32,936 nt of DNA from contig JACRGX010000101.1 in the NCBI GenBank assembly GCA_016212185.1, positions 1-32,936 on the forward strand. Direction: 5' to 3'. Origin of the DNA: Nitrospirota bacterium (lineage in GTDB: Bacteria > Nitrospirota > Thermodesulfovibrionia > UBA6902 > DSMQ01). Within the stretch, counting starts at the first letter, position 1. The number at the start of each line of letters is the position of its first letter. Of the stretch, positions 9,829-17,580 are shown piece after piece. The position numbers and the translations under genes were made by a program. The notes below the pieces were generated by a model that did not search any database, had not been told where the DNA came from, and was given only the letters and a program-made list of their open reading frames with translations.

Positions 9829-9866
9829 AAACCGTCAGGAGTTTCCTCCTGACGGTTTATTTTCTC
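9829..9866 (+). terminator. Rho-independent terminator after the PEP-CTERM gene
   Basis: Perfect 13-bp stem (AAACCGTCAGGAG, 9829-9841; complement 9846-9858) with a 4-nt loop TTTC and a T-rich tail (ATTTTCT). It is the cleanest stem-loop in the window. The T-rich and A-rich sides make it workable in both directions, but only the plus-strand gene needs it. Confidence 0.88.
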
Positions 9867-9917
9867 CTTACTTCCGCGGCAAGAGAAACTCACACACAAA
9901 TAACATTTTTTGCCCTA

Positions 9918-9933
9918 TGTTCCACGTGGAACA
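9918..9933. promoter_or_regulatory. parS-like ParB binding site
   Basis: TGTTCCACGTGGAACA is a perfect 16-bp palindrome. It matches the chromosomal parS consensus TGTTTCACGTGAAACA at 14 of 16 positions, and the two differences are symmetric; the CC/GG variant is known from other bacterial parS sites. It lies in the spacer between a terminator and tsaD, outside any gene. Only one such site is visible in the window, and no parA/parB genes are present. Confidence 0.72.
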
Positions 9934-10017
9934 TTTCCCATTGACGCTGGCATGAGTGTTATGTTTTAATAACCATTAGGCAAAAAACTATAAACTTATT
10001 CACTAATAAATAACATT

Positions 10018-11061
10018 ATGTTAATTCTTGGCATAGACACCTCCTGTGATGACACGGCTGCTTCAGTTATTGAGGACGGGGTAAATATTCTTTCCAACAT
10101 CGTTTCCTCTCAGGACGAAGTCCACAAAAAATACGGCGGTATTGTGCCTGAACTTGCCTCCAGAAGGCATATTGAAATGATATTACCTGTAGTTGATGAG
10201 GCATTGAAAAAAGCAGCAGGGGTAGCTTTTAAAGATATTTCAGCAATCTCAGTGTGCAAGGGACCCGGTCTGATAGGCTCCCTGCTTGTTGGGGTATGTT
10301 TTGCTAAGTCATTGTCATTTGTTCACAATATTCCTTTGGTGGCTGTAAATCACCTTGAAGGGCATGTTTTTTCATCTTTTCTTGATGGGGTAAAGCCTGA
10401 ATTCCCATTCCTTGCACTGATAGTCTCAGGTGGGCATACAAGCATTTACAGGGTAGATGGATTTGGACTTTATAAAGAGCTTGGCAGGACAAGGGATGAT
10501 GCCGCAGGCGAGGCATACGATAAGGTGGCAAAACTCTTAGGGCTTGGGTATCCCGGAGGGCCGATAATTGACATGCTTGCGCAGGACGGCAATCCTGAGG
10601 CAATTGGTTTTCCGCGAGCGTATCTTCCCGGCACTTCTGACTTTAGCTTTAGCGGGCTGAAAACTGCAGTGAAGATAGAAATTGAGAAGATGGGAAGATT
10701 GGAAGATGAGAAAAGGCTCTTAACTTCTCAACCTCTGAATTTCTTAACTTCTGCTGTACTCAACGATATCGCCGCCAGTTTCCAGTCAGCAGTCATTGAG
10801 GTGCTGATTGAAAAGACAGTTGCGTCTGCAAAAGAGCAAGGGTTGAATAATATTGCCCTTAGCGGCGGGGTCTCGGCAAATAAGTCATTGCGCGAGAAGA
10901 TTACGGAACATGCACAAAAAGAGGGAATAAAGGTCTTTTTACCGCCATTAAATCTCTGCACAGATAATGCGGCAATGATTGCGGCAGCCGGCTATTATCA
11001 CTTCAAGACAGGGCAACTCGCTGATTTTATGCTGAATCCAGAGGCGTACTTGCATCTGTAA
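10018..11061 (+). CDS. tsaD: tRNA threonylcarbamoyladenosine transferase TsaD
   Basis: Catalyses transfer of the threonylcarbamoyl group to A37 of ANN-decoding tRNAs, with TsaB and TsaE. 347 residues begin with GIDTSCDDTAASV and include the metal-binding NHLEGH motif near 109-114. VSGGHTSIY, GYPGGPIID, FSFSGLKTAV and the C-terminal SGGVSANKSLRE with CTDNAAMIA follow. Between KTAVKIEIEKMG and ASFQ about 15 extra residues (GRLEDEKRLLTSQPLNFLTS) derive from a degenerate AACTTCT-type repeat at 10688-10750, leaving the frame intact. No Shine-Dalgarno precedes the ATG. It is downstream of the parS-like site and upstream of a repeat-rich spacer. Confidence 0.96.
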   Translation: MLILGIDTSCDDTAASVIEDGVNILSNIVSSQDEVHKKYGGIVPELASRRHIEMILPVVDEALKKAAGVAFKDISAISVCKGPGLIGSLLVGVCFAKSLSFVHNIPLVAVNHLEGHVFSSFLDGVKPEFPFLALIVSGGHTSIYRVDGFGLYKELGRTRDDAAGEAYDKVAKLLGLGYPGGPIIDMLAQDGNPEAIGFPRAYLPGTSDFSFSGLKTAVKIEIEKMGRLEDEKRLLTSQPLNFLTSAVLNDIAASFQSAVIEVLIEKTVASAKEQGLNNIALSGGVSANKSLREKITEHAQKEGIKVFLPPLNLCTDNAAMIAAAGYYHFKTGQLADFMLNPEAYLHL

Positions 11062-11151
11062 CGGCAAGTGAGAACTGAGAAATGGGAACTGGGAAATAGA
11101 AAGTAAGAAATAAAAACTAAGAACTGAGAAGTGACAACTGAGAGAAACAGA

Positions 11152-11306
11152 AGGCTTGGGTATCTGAAAAAGTTTAGGCGACTCCTTACCTGCCATGTTG
11201 CCATGTTTTCTTTAACAGTTATTTATTAGATACAAAACTATAGCGGTTGCAACATGGCATTTATGAATCATTGTCGCTTGCTAAAATTTTGAAGATATTC
11301 AAGCCT
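11152..11306. repeat. Palindromic element PE2 (155 bp)
   Basis: The left arm AGGCTTGGGTATCTGAAAAAG (partly diverged) pairs with the right arm ending at 11306. The inner stem TGCCATGTTGC (11191-11201) is complemented exactly by GCAACATGGCA (11249-11259). The ATGATT-type half is on the right, so it is inverted relative to PE1 and PE3. Confidence 0.8.
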
Positions 11307-11332
11307 GCTGTCTGGATTAGAACTGGTAAGTT

Positions 11333-11494
11333 GCCGACATGGATGCCCTCAAAATCTTTAGAAAAGCAACATTAATTATTTGGATGCCATGTTGCAAATT
11401 CTTAGCGTTTTTTGAATTGCTGCACAAAATATAAATAAGGCAACATGGCTTTAACTGTGTTGCCTCTAAAGCTTTTTAAGACATCCATGCCGGC
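11333..11494. repeat. Palindromic element PE3 (162 bp)
   Basis: The arms start GCCGACATGGATGCC (11333) and end with GGCATCCATGCCGGC-like complement (11494), with few mismatches. The inner stem GCCATGTTGC faces GCAACATGGC. The left half contains AGCAACATTAATTATT, the right half (as complement) GGCAACACAGTTAAAGCCAT, the same asymmetric pattern as the other PE copies. Confidence 0.85.
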
Positions 11495-11623
11495 TTAGCT
11501 CTTACTTCTCAGTTCTTAGTTTCTAAACTCCTAACCTTGCCTACCGGCAGGCAAGCTCTTAACTCTCAACTCGCGGGCTTTAGCCTGCGGTTTGTCAGCA
11601 ACCTGCTAACATTGTCTTAGCCC

Positions 11624-12382
11624 TCAGGTTATTCCTCTTTTGTAAAGCAGAAAAATAACCGCAGATATAAAGAGCGCTAAGCTTATACCCTGTGATGTTG
11701 AAATGCCGTCAAAGAGAAATCCCCTTGCCATATCCCCTCTAAAAAATTCAATTGTAAACCTTACGGCAGAGTAATACATCAGATACAAAGCAAAGATCTG
11801 TCCATCAAAACGCTTGTGCCTTTGAAATAAAAGGAGTAAGAAAAAAATCACAAGATTTGCGAGCACTTCATAAAGCTGTGTCGGGTGAAGAGGCACGCCT
11901 GTTATCGCTAATGAATTGGGGTCAGTGAAAACTACGCCCCATGGCAGGGTTGTCGGTTTGCCATGACAGCATCCTGCGGAAAAACATCCGAGCCTGCCGA
12001 TTGCATGCGCTATTGCCAATGCTGGCGCAAATATATCTGCCACTTTTCCAAATGACAGGGCATTTTTTCTGAGATACAAGATTACAACCGGAAGGGCAAG
12101 CAATAGTCCTCCGAAGAAAACAAGCCCGCCCTCCCACAATTTAAAAATATCCAAAGGATGTTTAATATAATACTCATATTCAATGATTACAAATAGAAGT
12201 CTTGAGCCGACAATTGCAGATATTAAAATATAAAAGCCTAAGTCAAGTATTTTTTCCTTCGGTATTCCTTGTTTTTTTGCCTGATTTATTGCGACAAAAA
12301 GCCCTGCTATAAAACCCGCTGCAACAAGGGCTCCATAGGTATGTAAGGTAAGCGGTCCTATTTTACAGAGAATTGGATGCAT
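11624..12382 (-). CDS. lgt: Prolipoprotein diacylglyceryl transferase
   Basis: Inner-membrane enzyme adding diacylglycerol to the lipobox cysteine of prolipoproteins, the first step of lipoprotein maturation. 252 residues with about seven hydrophobic segments. The N-terminal HPILCKIGPLTLHTYG, the signature HAIGRLGCFSAGCCHG and the conserved HPTQLYE motif are present. It is on the same strand as, and downstream of, lspA, the next enzyme of the pathway, with 187 bp of repeat-bearing spacer between. The start at 12382 (MHPILCKIG) is the only sensible one; no clear Shine-Dalgarno is visible. Confidence 0.96.
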   Translation of the reverse strand: MHPILCKIGPLTLHTYGALVAAGFIAGLFVAINQAKKQGIPKEKILDLGFYILISAIVGSRLLFVIIEYEYYIKHPLDIFKLWEGGLVFFGGLLLALPVVILYLRKNALSFGKVADIFAPALAIAHAIGRLGCFSAGCCHGKPTTLPWGVVFTDPNSLAITGVPLHPTQLYEVLANLVIFFLLLLFQRHKRFDGQIFALYLMYYSAVRFTIEFFRGDMARGFLFDGISTSQGISLALFISAVIFLLYKRGIT

Positions 12383-12479
12383 AAAAAATAAATTTAAAAA
12401 TAAAAAAGTAAAAATGAACTACCCCGCAGTCCCGACATTTCGGGATGAGGTATCAAAATTGAAAACGACTTTTCACTAT

Positions 12480-12536
12480 GTCATTCTGGCTTGTCCAGAA
12501 TCTCTCTGAGAAGGATTCCCGTCAAGCGGGAATGAC
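12480..12536. repeat. GTCATTCT...GGGAATGAC intergenic repeat
   Basis: Short dispersed repeat of the GTCATTCC type in the lspA-lgt spacer, with hairpins TCTGGCTTGTCCAGA and TTCCCGTCAAGCGGGAA. Just before it lies a smaller palindrome CCCGACATTTCGGG (12431-12444). Confidence 0.8.
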
Positions 12537-12569
12537 AGAGGGGTAGCCAATTTTTTATTTTTCAATTTG

Positions 12570-13043
12570 TCATTTAGTTGCATGCCTCCTTAAGCTTAAA
12601 TTAGCAACGAGAAAAATTATAATCCCCACAGTCAGCGCTGAGTCAGCAACATTAAATGCAGGCCAGTGCCAATCACCAATAAAAAAGTCAATAAAATCAA
12701 TAACTTTGCCCACAGTAAGCCTGTCTATTAAATTCCCGGTCGCCCCGCCTATGATGAGTGCAGATGCAAAAAGTTCAAGCCCGTGCAATAACTTCAGGGC
12801 GTAGATTATTATCATGCTCATAGCTGCAAGATAAATCGCTATAAAAACATAATTGCTTACGCCGGCGAAAAGCCCGAATGCTGCGCCCGGGTTTCTTACA
12901 TGTACAATTCTTAAAAATGGTAGCAGGTCAATAAACTCATACGGGGTTACATATTCCACAATTGCCATTTTGGTAATGTAATCAAGAATTATGACAGTGA
13001 CGGAGATTATGCCGGCAAATAACCACTTTGGATTTTTTAACAT
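12570..13043 (-). CDS. lspA: Lipoprotein signal peptidase (signal peptidase II)
   Basis: Aspartic protease of the inner membrane that removes signal peptides from diacylglyceryl-modified prolipoproteins. Starting at the ATG that shares one base with the ileS stop (TAATG), it has 157 residues, the family norm. An upstream ATG at 13067 would overlap ileS by 25 bp and adds nothing conserved. Motifs: VRNPGAAFG, then GGATGNLIDRL...GKVIDF and FNVADSALTVG, containing the two catalytic Asp residues. Four hydrophobic segments are evident. ileS-lspA coupling is the classical arrangement. Confidence 0.96.
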   Translation of the reverse strand: MLKNPKWLFAGIISVTVIILDYITKMAIVEYVTPYEFIDLLPFLRIVHVRNPGAAFGLFAGVSNYVFIAIYLAAMSMIIIYALKLLHGLELFASALIIGGATGNLIDRLTVGKVIDFIDFFIGDWHWPAFNVADSALTVGIIIFLVANLSLRRHATK

Positions 13044-15901
13044 TAAGCCTTTAACACCCCAAAACATTTTCCGCAGACCGAAGGATGCGCTTCATGCTCT
13101 CCTACGCTCGTACTCCAGCTCCAGCATCTTTCACATTTTCCGCCTTCTGCCTTGCTGACTGAGACGACAAGTCCGTTAATCTCAGGGCTTTTGTAAACAC
13201 CCTCAGTCCTTGTTGTCTCTTTTAAGATTTCAGCTCGTGAAACTATAAAAAGCGCTGGAAGAAATGTTTCCTGCTCCTTGAGCACAGCATAATTTACTTC
13301 ATTTACATAAAGCACAACCTTTGCCTCAAGTGAATTGCCGATGAACTTTTCCTGCCGCTTAATCTCTAATGCCTTGTTAACCTCATCACGTATTTTTAAA
13401 AGCGCTCCCCATTTCTCTTCCAGATTTTTATCGTAGAACTCTTCATTAACCACAGGGAAAGAAGAAAGGAATATGCTCTCCTCTCCTTGAACCCTTGAAC
13501 CCTTGAACCCTTGAACCCTGTCTTTCTCAAGATGCTGCCATATTTCCTCTGCAGTAAAAGGGAGCGCCGGCGCCATCATCTTCGTAAGCGATGTAAGAAT
13601 TTGATAAAGCACCCACTGCGCCGCCTTTCTTTCTCCGGAATCTGCCTTAAATGTGTAGAGCCTGTCCTTAAGCACATCAAGATAAAATGCGCTCATCTCC
13701 GTTACGCAGAAATTATAGATTGAATGAAAAACCTCATGAAACGCAAACTCCTCATATGCCCTGCCTGCTTTTTTTATAAGGCTTTGAAGCAGGCTCATGG
13801 CATGTCTGTCTATTTCAAGCAGGGCATCTTTTTTTATTGCCGTTTCCGGGTCATAATCATAAAGATTGCCTAACATAAATCTGCAGGTGTTTCTTATTTT
13901 CCTGTAAGCCTCAACAAGCCTGTCAAGGATCTCCTTTGAAATCCTCATGTCTTCCCTGTAATCAGCGGCAGACACCCAGAGCCTTAATATTTCCGCTCCG
14001 TGTTTATTTATAATTTCCTCCGGAGAGATGACGTTTCCCTGAGATTTGGACATCTTTTTCCCCTGCCCGTCAACGACAAAGCCGTGAGTAAGCACTGCCC
14101 TGTAAGGCGCCCTGCTTCTTGTGCCTGTTGAGGCCAGCAGGGCGCTCTGAAACCATCCCCTATGCTGGTCGCTGCCTTCAAGATACATGTCAGCAGGCCA
14201 TGAAAGCCTTTCATCCGCTTCCATGACTGCGGCATGGCTCACCCCTGAGTCAAACCACACATCAAGGATGTCCCTCTCTTTTGTAAATTCTGATGAAGAA
14301 CATTTGGGACATTTGTAGCCCAAAGGCAGAAGCTCTGCCGGTAATTTTTCAAACCAGACGTCTGTGCCTTTAGCCTCAACCTCCTGCACAATTTTATCAA
14401 GGACCATCTTATCAACTACAAATTCTTTGCATTTTTTGCACTGGAATAATGCTATGGGCACTCCCCATGACCTCTGTCTTGAGATGCACCAGTCAGGCCT
14501 GTTTTTAACCATGCCGGAAATCCTGTCTTGGCCCCATGCCGGCACCCACCTGACATTTTCTATTTCAGCAAGCGCATTTTTTCTTAAATCATGTTTTTCC
14601 ATCGAGATAAACCACTGCTCGGTTGCCCTGAAAATGACAGGTTTTTTACACCGCCAGCAGTGTGGATAGGAGTGCGTTACCTTCCCTGCATCGCCAAGCA
14701 GGGCATTTATGCCTTTAAGCTTTTCAATAATAGCCGCATTTGTCTTAAAGACATGCTGTCCTTCAAACTCTTTCACATCTTCTGTAAATAGTCCTTTCTG
14801 GTCAACAGGCGCAAAGACTTCAAGATTGTATTTTAATGCCATTTCATAGTCGTCTTCACCATGCCCCGGCGCCGTGTGCACTACGCCGGTGCCCTGTTCT
14901 AAAGTCACATGCTCTCCGGTAATGGTTTTAACTTCACGGTCAATCCATGGGTGAAGGCAGGCAATCCCTTGCAGTTCAGCGCCTGTCCATCTTCCCTCTG
15001 AAACTGAATAACTACCTTCTTTATAACCTGTTTTTTCCATGCAGTCTTTAATTAAATCCTCTGCAATGATAAGCCCCTTGCCATTAATTTTTACAAGACG
15101 GTATATAAGCTGCGGATGCAATGCCAAAGCCATATTTGCAGGAATGGTCCAAGGGGTAGTAGTCCAGATAACGAAAGAGACGGTTGACAGTGAACCGTTA
15201 ACAGTTAACAGTGAAGGATTTTTAACTTTAAACTTCACATAAACTGATGGGGATTCTTTGTCGGCATATTCCACCTCTGCGTCTGCAAGCGCCGTAATAC
15301 AGGACGGACACCAGTGTACAGGTTTTTTGCCTTTATAAACATAGCCATTTCCCACAAACTTGCAAAACTCCCTCACAATTGACGCCTCGTAAGAATACGT
15401 CATCGTTAGATATGGTTTTCCCCAGTCTCCAAAGACGCCGAGACGCTGAAATTCTTTCCGCTGTATGTCTACAAATTTTAAGGCGTATTCCCTGCAAAGC
15501 TGTCTTTTCTTAAGAAGTATCTCTGTTTTTTCTTTATCCGTTAACTTGTTACTTGTAACTTGTAACTTGTTACTTTCCTTATCCACCTGATGCTCTATCG
15601 GCAGTCCGTGACAATCCCATCCCGGAACATACGGTGAATAATAGCCCTGCATTGATTTGTATTTAACAATAATGTCCTTGAGAATCTTATTCAGGGCGTG
15701 CCCAAGGTGGATATGTCCGTTGGCATAAGGCGGCCCATCATGCAGGATATAAACCTTGGACATGTCTTTTTCCTGCATTTTCTGATATGTGTTGTTCTTC
15801 TCCCAGAAATTTAGCAATTCCTGTTCTTTCTGGACAAGATTTGCCTTCATCGGGAATGCTGTCCGTGGCAGATTTAGGGTATTTTTGTAATCAGTGGCCA
15901 T
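13043..15901 (-). CDS. ileS: Isoleucyl-tRNA synthetase with repeat-derived insertions
   Basis: Charges tRNA-Ile; class I synthetase with an editing domain. 952 residues. The HIGH motif lies in PPYANGHIHLGHALNK (about 55-70), the KMSKS motif in GKKMSKSQGN near residue 620, and a C-terminal zinc finger in CERCWSW...HPSVCGKC. DVWFDSGVSHAAV is also conserved. Three short stretches look like repeat DNA read in frame: SNKLQVTSNKLT (from 15538-15577), LLTVNGSLSTVS (from 15180-15213) and VQGFKGSRVQGE (from tandem octamers at 13487-13518). No T-box leader was found upstream. Overlaps lspA by one base. Confidence 0.97.
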   Translation of the reverse strand: MATDYKNTLNLPRTAFPMKANLVQKEQELLNFWEKNNTYQKMQEKDMSKVYILHDGPPYANGHIHLGHALNKILKDIIVKYKSMQGYYSPYVPGWDCHGLPIEHQVDKESNKLQVTSNKLTDKEKTEILLKKRQLCREYALKFVDIQRKEFQRLGVFGDWGKPYLTMTYSYEASIVREFCKFVGNGYVYKGKKPVHWCPSCITALADAEVEYADKESPSVYVKFKVKNPSLLTVNGSLSTVSFVIWTTTPWTIPANMALALHPQLIYRLVKINGKGLIIAEDLIKDCMEKTGYKEGSYSVSEGRWTGAELQGIACLHPWIDREVKTITGEHVTLEQGTGVVHTAPGHGEDDYEMALKYNLEVFAPVDQKGLFTEDVKEFEGQHVFKTNAAIIEKLKGINALLGDAGKVTHSYPHCWRCKKPVIFRATEQWFISMEKHDLRKNALAEIENVRWVPAWGQDRISGMVKNRPDWCISRQRSWGVPIALFQCKKCKEFVVDKMVLDKIVQEVEAKGTDVWFEKLPAELLPLGYKCPKCSSSEFTKERDILDVWFDSGVSHAAVMEADERLSWPADMYLEGSDQHRGWFQSALLASTGTRSRAPYRAVLTHGFVVDGQGKKMSKSQGNVISPEEIINKHGAEILRLWVSAADYREDMRISKEILDRLVEAYRKIRNTCRFMLGNLYDYDPETAIKKDALLEIDRHAMSLLQSLIKKAGRAYEEFAFHEVFHSIYNFCVTEMSAFYLDVLKDRLYTFKADSGERKAAQWVLYQILTSLTKMMAPALPFTAEEIWQHLEKDRVQGFKGSRVQGEESIFLSSFPVVNEEFYDKNLEEKWGALLKIRDEVNKALEIKRQEKFIGNSLEAKVVLYVNEVNYAVLKEQETFLPALFIVSRAEILKETTRTEGVYKSPEINGLVVSVSKAEGGKCERCWSWSTSVGEHEAHPSVCGKCFGVLKA
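13487..13518. repeat. Four tandem TTGAACCC octamers inside ileS
   Basis: Four exact head-to-tail copies of TTGAACCC. Since 8 is not a multiple of 3, the peptide repeats every 24 nt (VQGFKGSR then VQG). Gain or loss of one unit would shift the reading frame of an essential gene, so copy number should be constrained. The same octamer builds the palindrome between mqnE and htpX. Confidence 0.9.
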
Positions 15902-16043
15902 AGTTCAATCTTAATCCTGTTTTTGAATTATAAAAACAAATGAAGCTTTAAAATTAACATCTCAAAGAAGTTTGTGTCAAGGCAATCACTTAGTTTGTTT
16001 TGCTAACCCTGTTAATCTTAATTGTAAACACAGCCAACATCAA

Positions 16044-16101
16044 CCTGCTAATTGCTTGATGCCTGCTAATTGCTTGACATCTAATTAGAAAATGTGATAA
16101 T
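16044..16101 (+). promoter_or_regulatory. Sigma-70 promoter with 18-bp tandem repeat upstream of the small membrane protein
   Basis: TTGACA (16074-16079), a 16-bp spacer and GATAAT (16096-16101) preceded by TGT form a good extended promoter. Transcription would start near 16108, ten bases before the ATG at 16118. The -35 box is the end of the second copy of an 18-bp direct repeat, CCTGCTAATTGCTTGAYR (16044-16061 and 16062-16079). This could be a regulator site, although low-complexity repeats are common in this genome. Confidence 0.6.
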
Positions 16102-16117
16102 AATATTAACACACAGA

Positions 16118-16417
16118 ATGAAGCACATATCAGTAATATTACTTATCCTCTGTATCTTGCCTTATCTCTTTATCATACCGATGATGGGCTGTGCCGGCTC
16201 CGGAGACAGGGATTGTTCTATGCTGTCTCTGAAGATAATATTGTTCAGGATAATAATGAGCAAAATAATGGGCGGCGTTTTTATACTTGCAGGGGTGCTG
16301 ATATGCCTGATTATACCGCAGGGATATACTGTTTTGGCAGACATCCCAAAAAAATTTAAGGGCCTCCTTTTTCCGTCAATAAAAGACAGGCCTCCGCAAC
16401 TTTCTTACTGCATTTAA
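16118..16417 (+). CDS. Small hypothetical membrane protein
   Basis: I do not recognise this 99-residue protein. It has two strongly hydrophobic segments: HISVILLILCILPYLFIIPMM near the N-terminus, and a second around residues 45-65 (GGVFILAGVLICLII). They are separated by a short Cys/Asp-containing loop (GCAGSGDRDCSM), and a basic C-terminal tail follows. MGCAGS resembles a lipobox but sits after a long hydrophobic stretch, so lipoprotein status is doubtful. An upstream in-frame GTG at 16094 overlaps the -10 region of the apparent promoter, which favours the ATG at 16118. No Shine-Dalgarno. The stop codon lies inside a perfect hairpin. Confidence 0.5.
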   Translation: MKHISVILLILCILPYLFIIPMMGCAGSGDRDCSMLSLKIILFRIIMSKIMGGVFILAGVLICLIIPQGYTVLADIPKKFKGLLFPSIKDRPPQLSYCI

Positions 16418-16436
16418 TACGCCATAGGCGTATTAA
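16414..16436 (+). other. Perfect hairpin overlapping the stop codon of the small ORF
   Basis: TTAATACGCC-ATA-GGCGTATTAA: 10-bp arms and a 3-nt loop, with the ORF stop TAA in the left arm. No T-tract follows, so it may be an mRNA 3'-end stabiliser, a DNA-binding palindrome or a non-canonical terminator. Confidence 0.6.
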
Positions 16437-16749
16437 CAAGCATTGCCCCCTGCAGGCTTTATTCCGGCAGAAAAGAGAAATTTCACACTGTTTAGTTTAC
16501 AATTAGGATAAAGCGCAGCGCTTTGAATGCCTGATTTTCATTATAGTGCGAAGCTGTAGACGGAATGGATTTGAAAATATGAAATTTTTTTTATATTATA
16601 AGTTTTCTGAACCCGGGAGGGTATATTTTTAGGTTCAATATGGATAGTGAGCGTATTCCCTGTGGTCTTGCCACAGGGGCAAGCGAGCGAATATAATAAA
16701 AATTCCTTACATAAGATTCCCTGTGGTTTTGCCACAGGGGAGATAAATT
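16418..16749. other. 332-bp spacer before the ABC transporter, with duplicated CCCTGTGG hairpins
   Basis: No gene is seen. It contains the hairpin at 16414-16436, an AT-rich stretch, and two hairpins with identical stems, CCCTGTGG-N5-CCACAGGG, at 16658-16678 and 16719-16739. The second one's right arm provides the AGGGGAG Shine-Dalgarno of the ATPase gene, so the ribosome-binding site would be partly paired. A TATAAT-like box (near 16692) lies between the two. Confidence 0.65.
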
Positions 16750-17520
16750 ATGATTAAATTTATAAATGTCAACAAAAAATTTAATAAAGACTCGTATGTG
16801 CTTAAAGATATAAATCTTGAGATAGAAGCCGGCGAGGTTGTTGTCATATGCGGGCCAAGCGGCGCAGGCAAAAGCACGCTTGTAAAAACAATTAATAAGC
16901 TTGAGCCCATTGACGACGGCGAGATAATCGTTGACGGGTTTTCCATCCAGGACCCAAAGACTAACCTTACCTCTCTCAGGGCAGAGATAGGGGTGGTCTT
17001 TCAGCATCTTAACCTGTACCCGCATAAATCTGCCATTCAGAATATAATGCTTGCTCCCATGAAGGTAAAAAAATTAAGTAAACCAGCTGCTAAAGATCGG
17101 GCATGCAAACTAATGGAGAGGGTGGGACTTATTAAGAAATGCGACAATTTCCCAAACCAGCTCTCAGGCGGCGAGCAGCAGCGCGTTGCCATAGCGCGGA
17201 GTCTTGCAATGGAGCCCAAGATAATGCTTTTTGACGAGCCGACCTCAGCCCTTGACCCTGAACTTACAAGCGAGGTGCTGGATGTAATGGTGTCCCTGGC
17301 GCAAAGCGGTATGACGATGGTTGTGGTTACACATGAGATTGGCTTTGCATGCAATGTTGCAGACAGGGTAGTTTTCATGGATAAGGGGGAGATTGTGGAA
17401 GTCGGCAGGCCGCCGGATATTTTTGTAAATCCGCAGCACAGCCGGACAAAAGAATTTATGAGTAAGATCCTGCATATTCCTGTTAATAACAGCAATGGTG
17501 ATTCAGTTGACGGCCAGTAG
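16750..17520 (+). CDS. Polar amino acid ABC transporter, ATP-binding protein (GlnQ/GltL type)
   Basis: Cytoplasmic ATPase of an importer for polar amino acids. 256 residues with Walker [10 protein letters not shown] (35-43), Q-loop [14 protein letters not shown] signature LSGGEQQR (about 137-144), Walker [15 protein letters not shown] and the switch histidine in VVVTHE. The closest family by pattern is GlnQ/GltL/HisP. It is followed by two permease genes on the same strand, so the order is ATPase-permease-permease. The first 12 nt before ATG hold AGGGGAG within a hairpin arm. No substrate-binding protein gene is adjacent, so the substrate is undetermined. Confidence 0.93.
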   Translation: MIKFINVNKKFNKDSYVLKDINLEIEAGEVVVICGPSGAGKSTLVKTINKLEPIDDGEIIVDGFSIQDPKTNLTSLRAEIGVVFQHLNLYPHKSAIQNIMLAPMKVKKLSKPAAKDRACKLMERVGLIKKCDNFPNQLSGGEQQRVAIARSLAMEPKIMLFDEPTSALDPELTSEVLDVMVSLAQSGMTMVVVTHEIGFACNVADRVVFMDKGEIVEVGRPPDIFVNPQHSRTKEFMSKILHIPVNNSNGDSVDGQ

Positions 17521-17580
17521 GACGGATTAGCAACTCTTTATAATTGACCTTCAGGTCAAAAGCCAAAATGGAGGCATAAA

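Larger units (their letters stand above)
11062..11623. other. 562-bp spacer built of nested repeats (PE2 and PE3 inside AACTGAGAA-type arms)
   Basis: No gene is seen here. Left flank 11066-11149 is a run of degenerate GAACTGAGAA/CTAAGAAC units. The right flank 11505-11575 carries the complementary TTCTCAGTTCTTAG units plus the palindrome CTTGCCTACCGGCAGGCAAG. Between them lie two full palindromic elements, PE2 and PE3. The whole spacer is thus a palindrome enclosing two palindromes, sitting between tsaD and the 3' end of lgt. Confidence 0.8.

Noticed and set aside
10948-11204. Two overlapping minus-strand frames of 68-82 codons over the end of tsaD and the repeat run
   Set aside because: They translate AACTGAGAA-type repeats and the antisense of tsaD; there is no ribosome-binding site or conserved feature.
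11152-11494. Insertion sequence remnants with transposase
   Set aside because: The PE copies have inverted termini but no coding remnant of any transposase in any frame.
15902-16093. Possible T-box leader for ileS
   Set aside because: No T-box signature (GGTGGNACCGCG on the minus strand) or specifier stem is visible in the 192 bp upstream of ileS.
16541-17025. Minus-strand frames ahead of and opposite the ABC ATPase gene
   Set aside because: Antisense to a clear gene and to the CCCTGTGG hairpins; no independent support.
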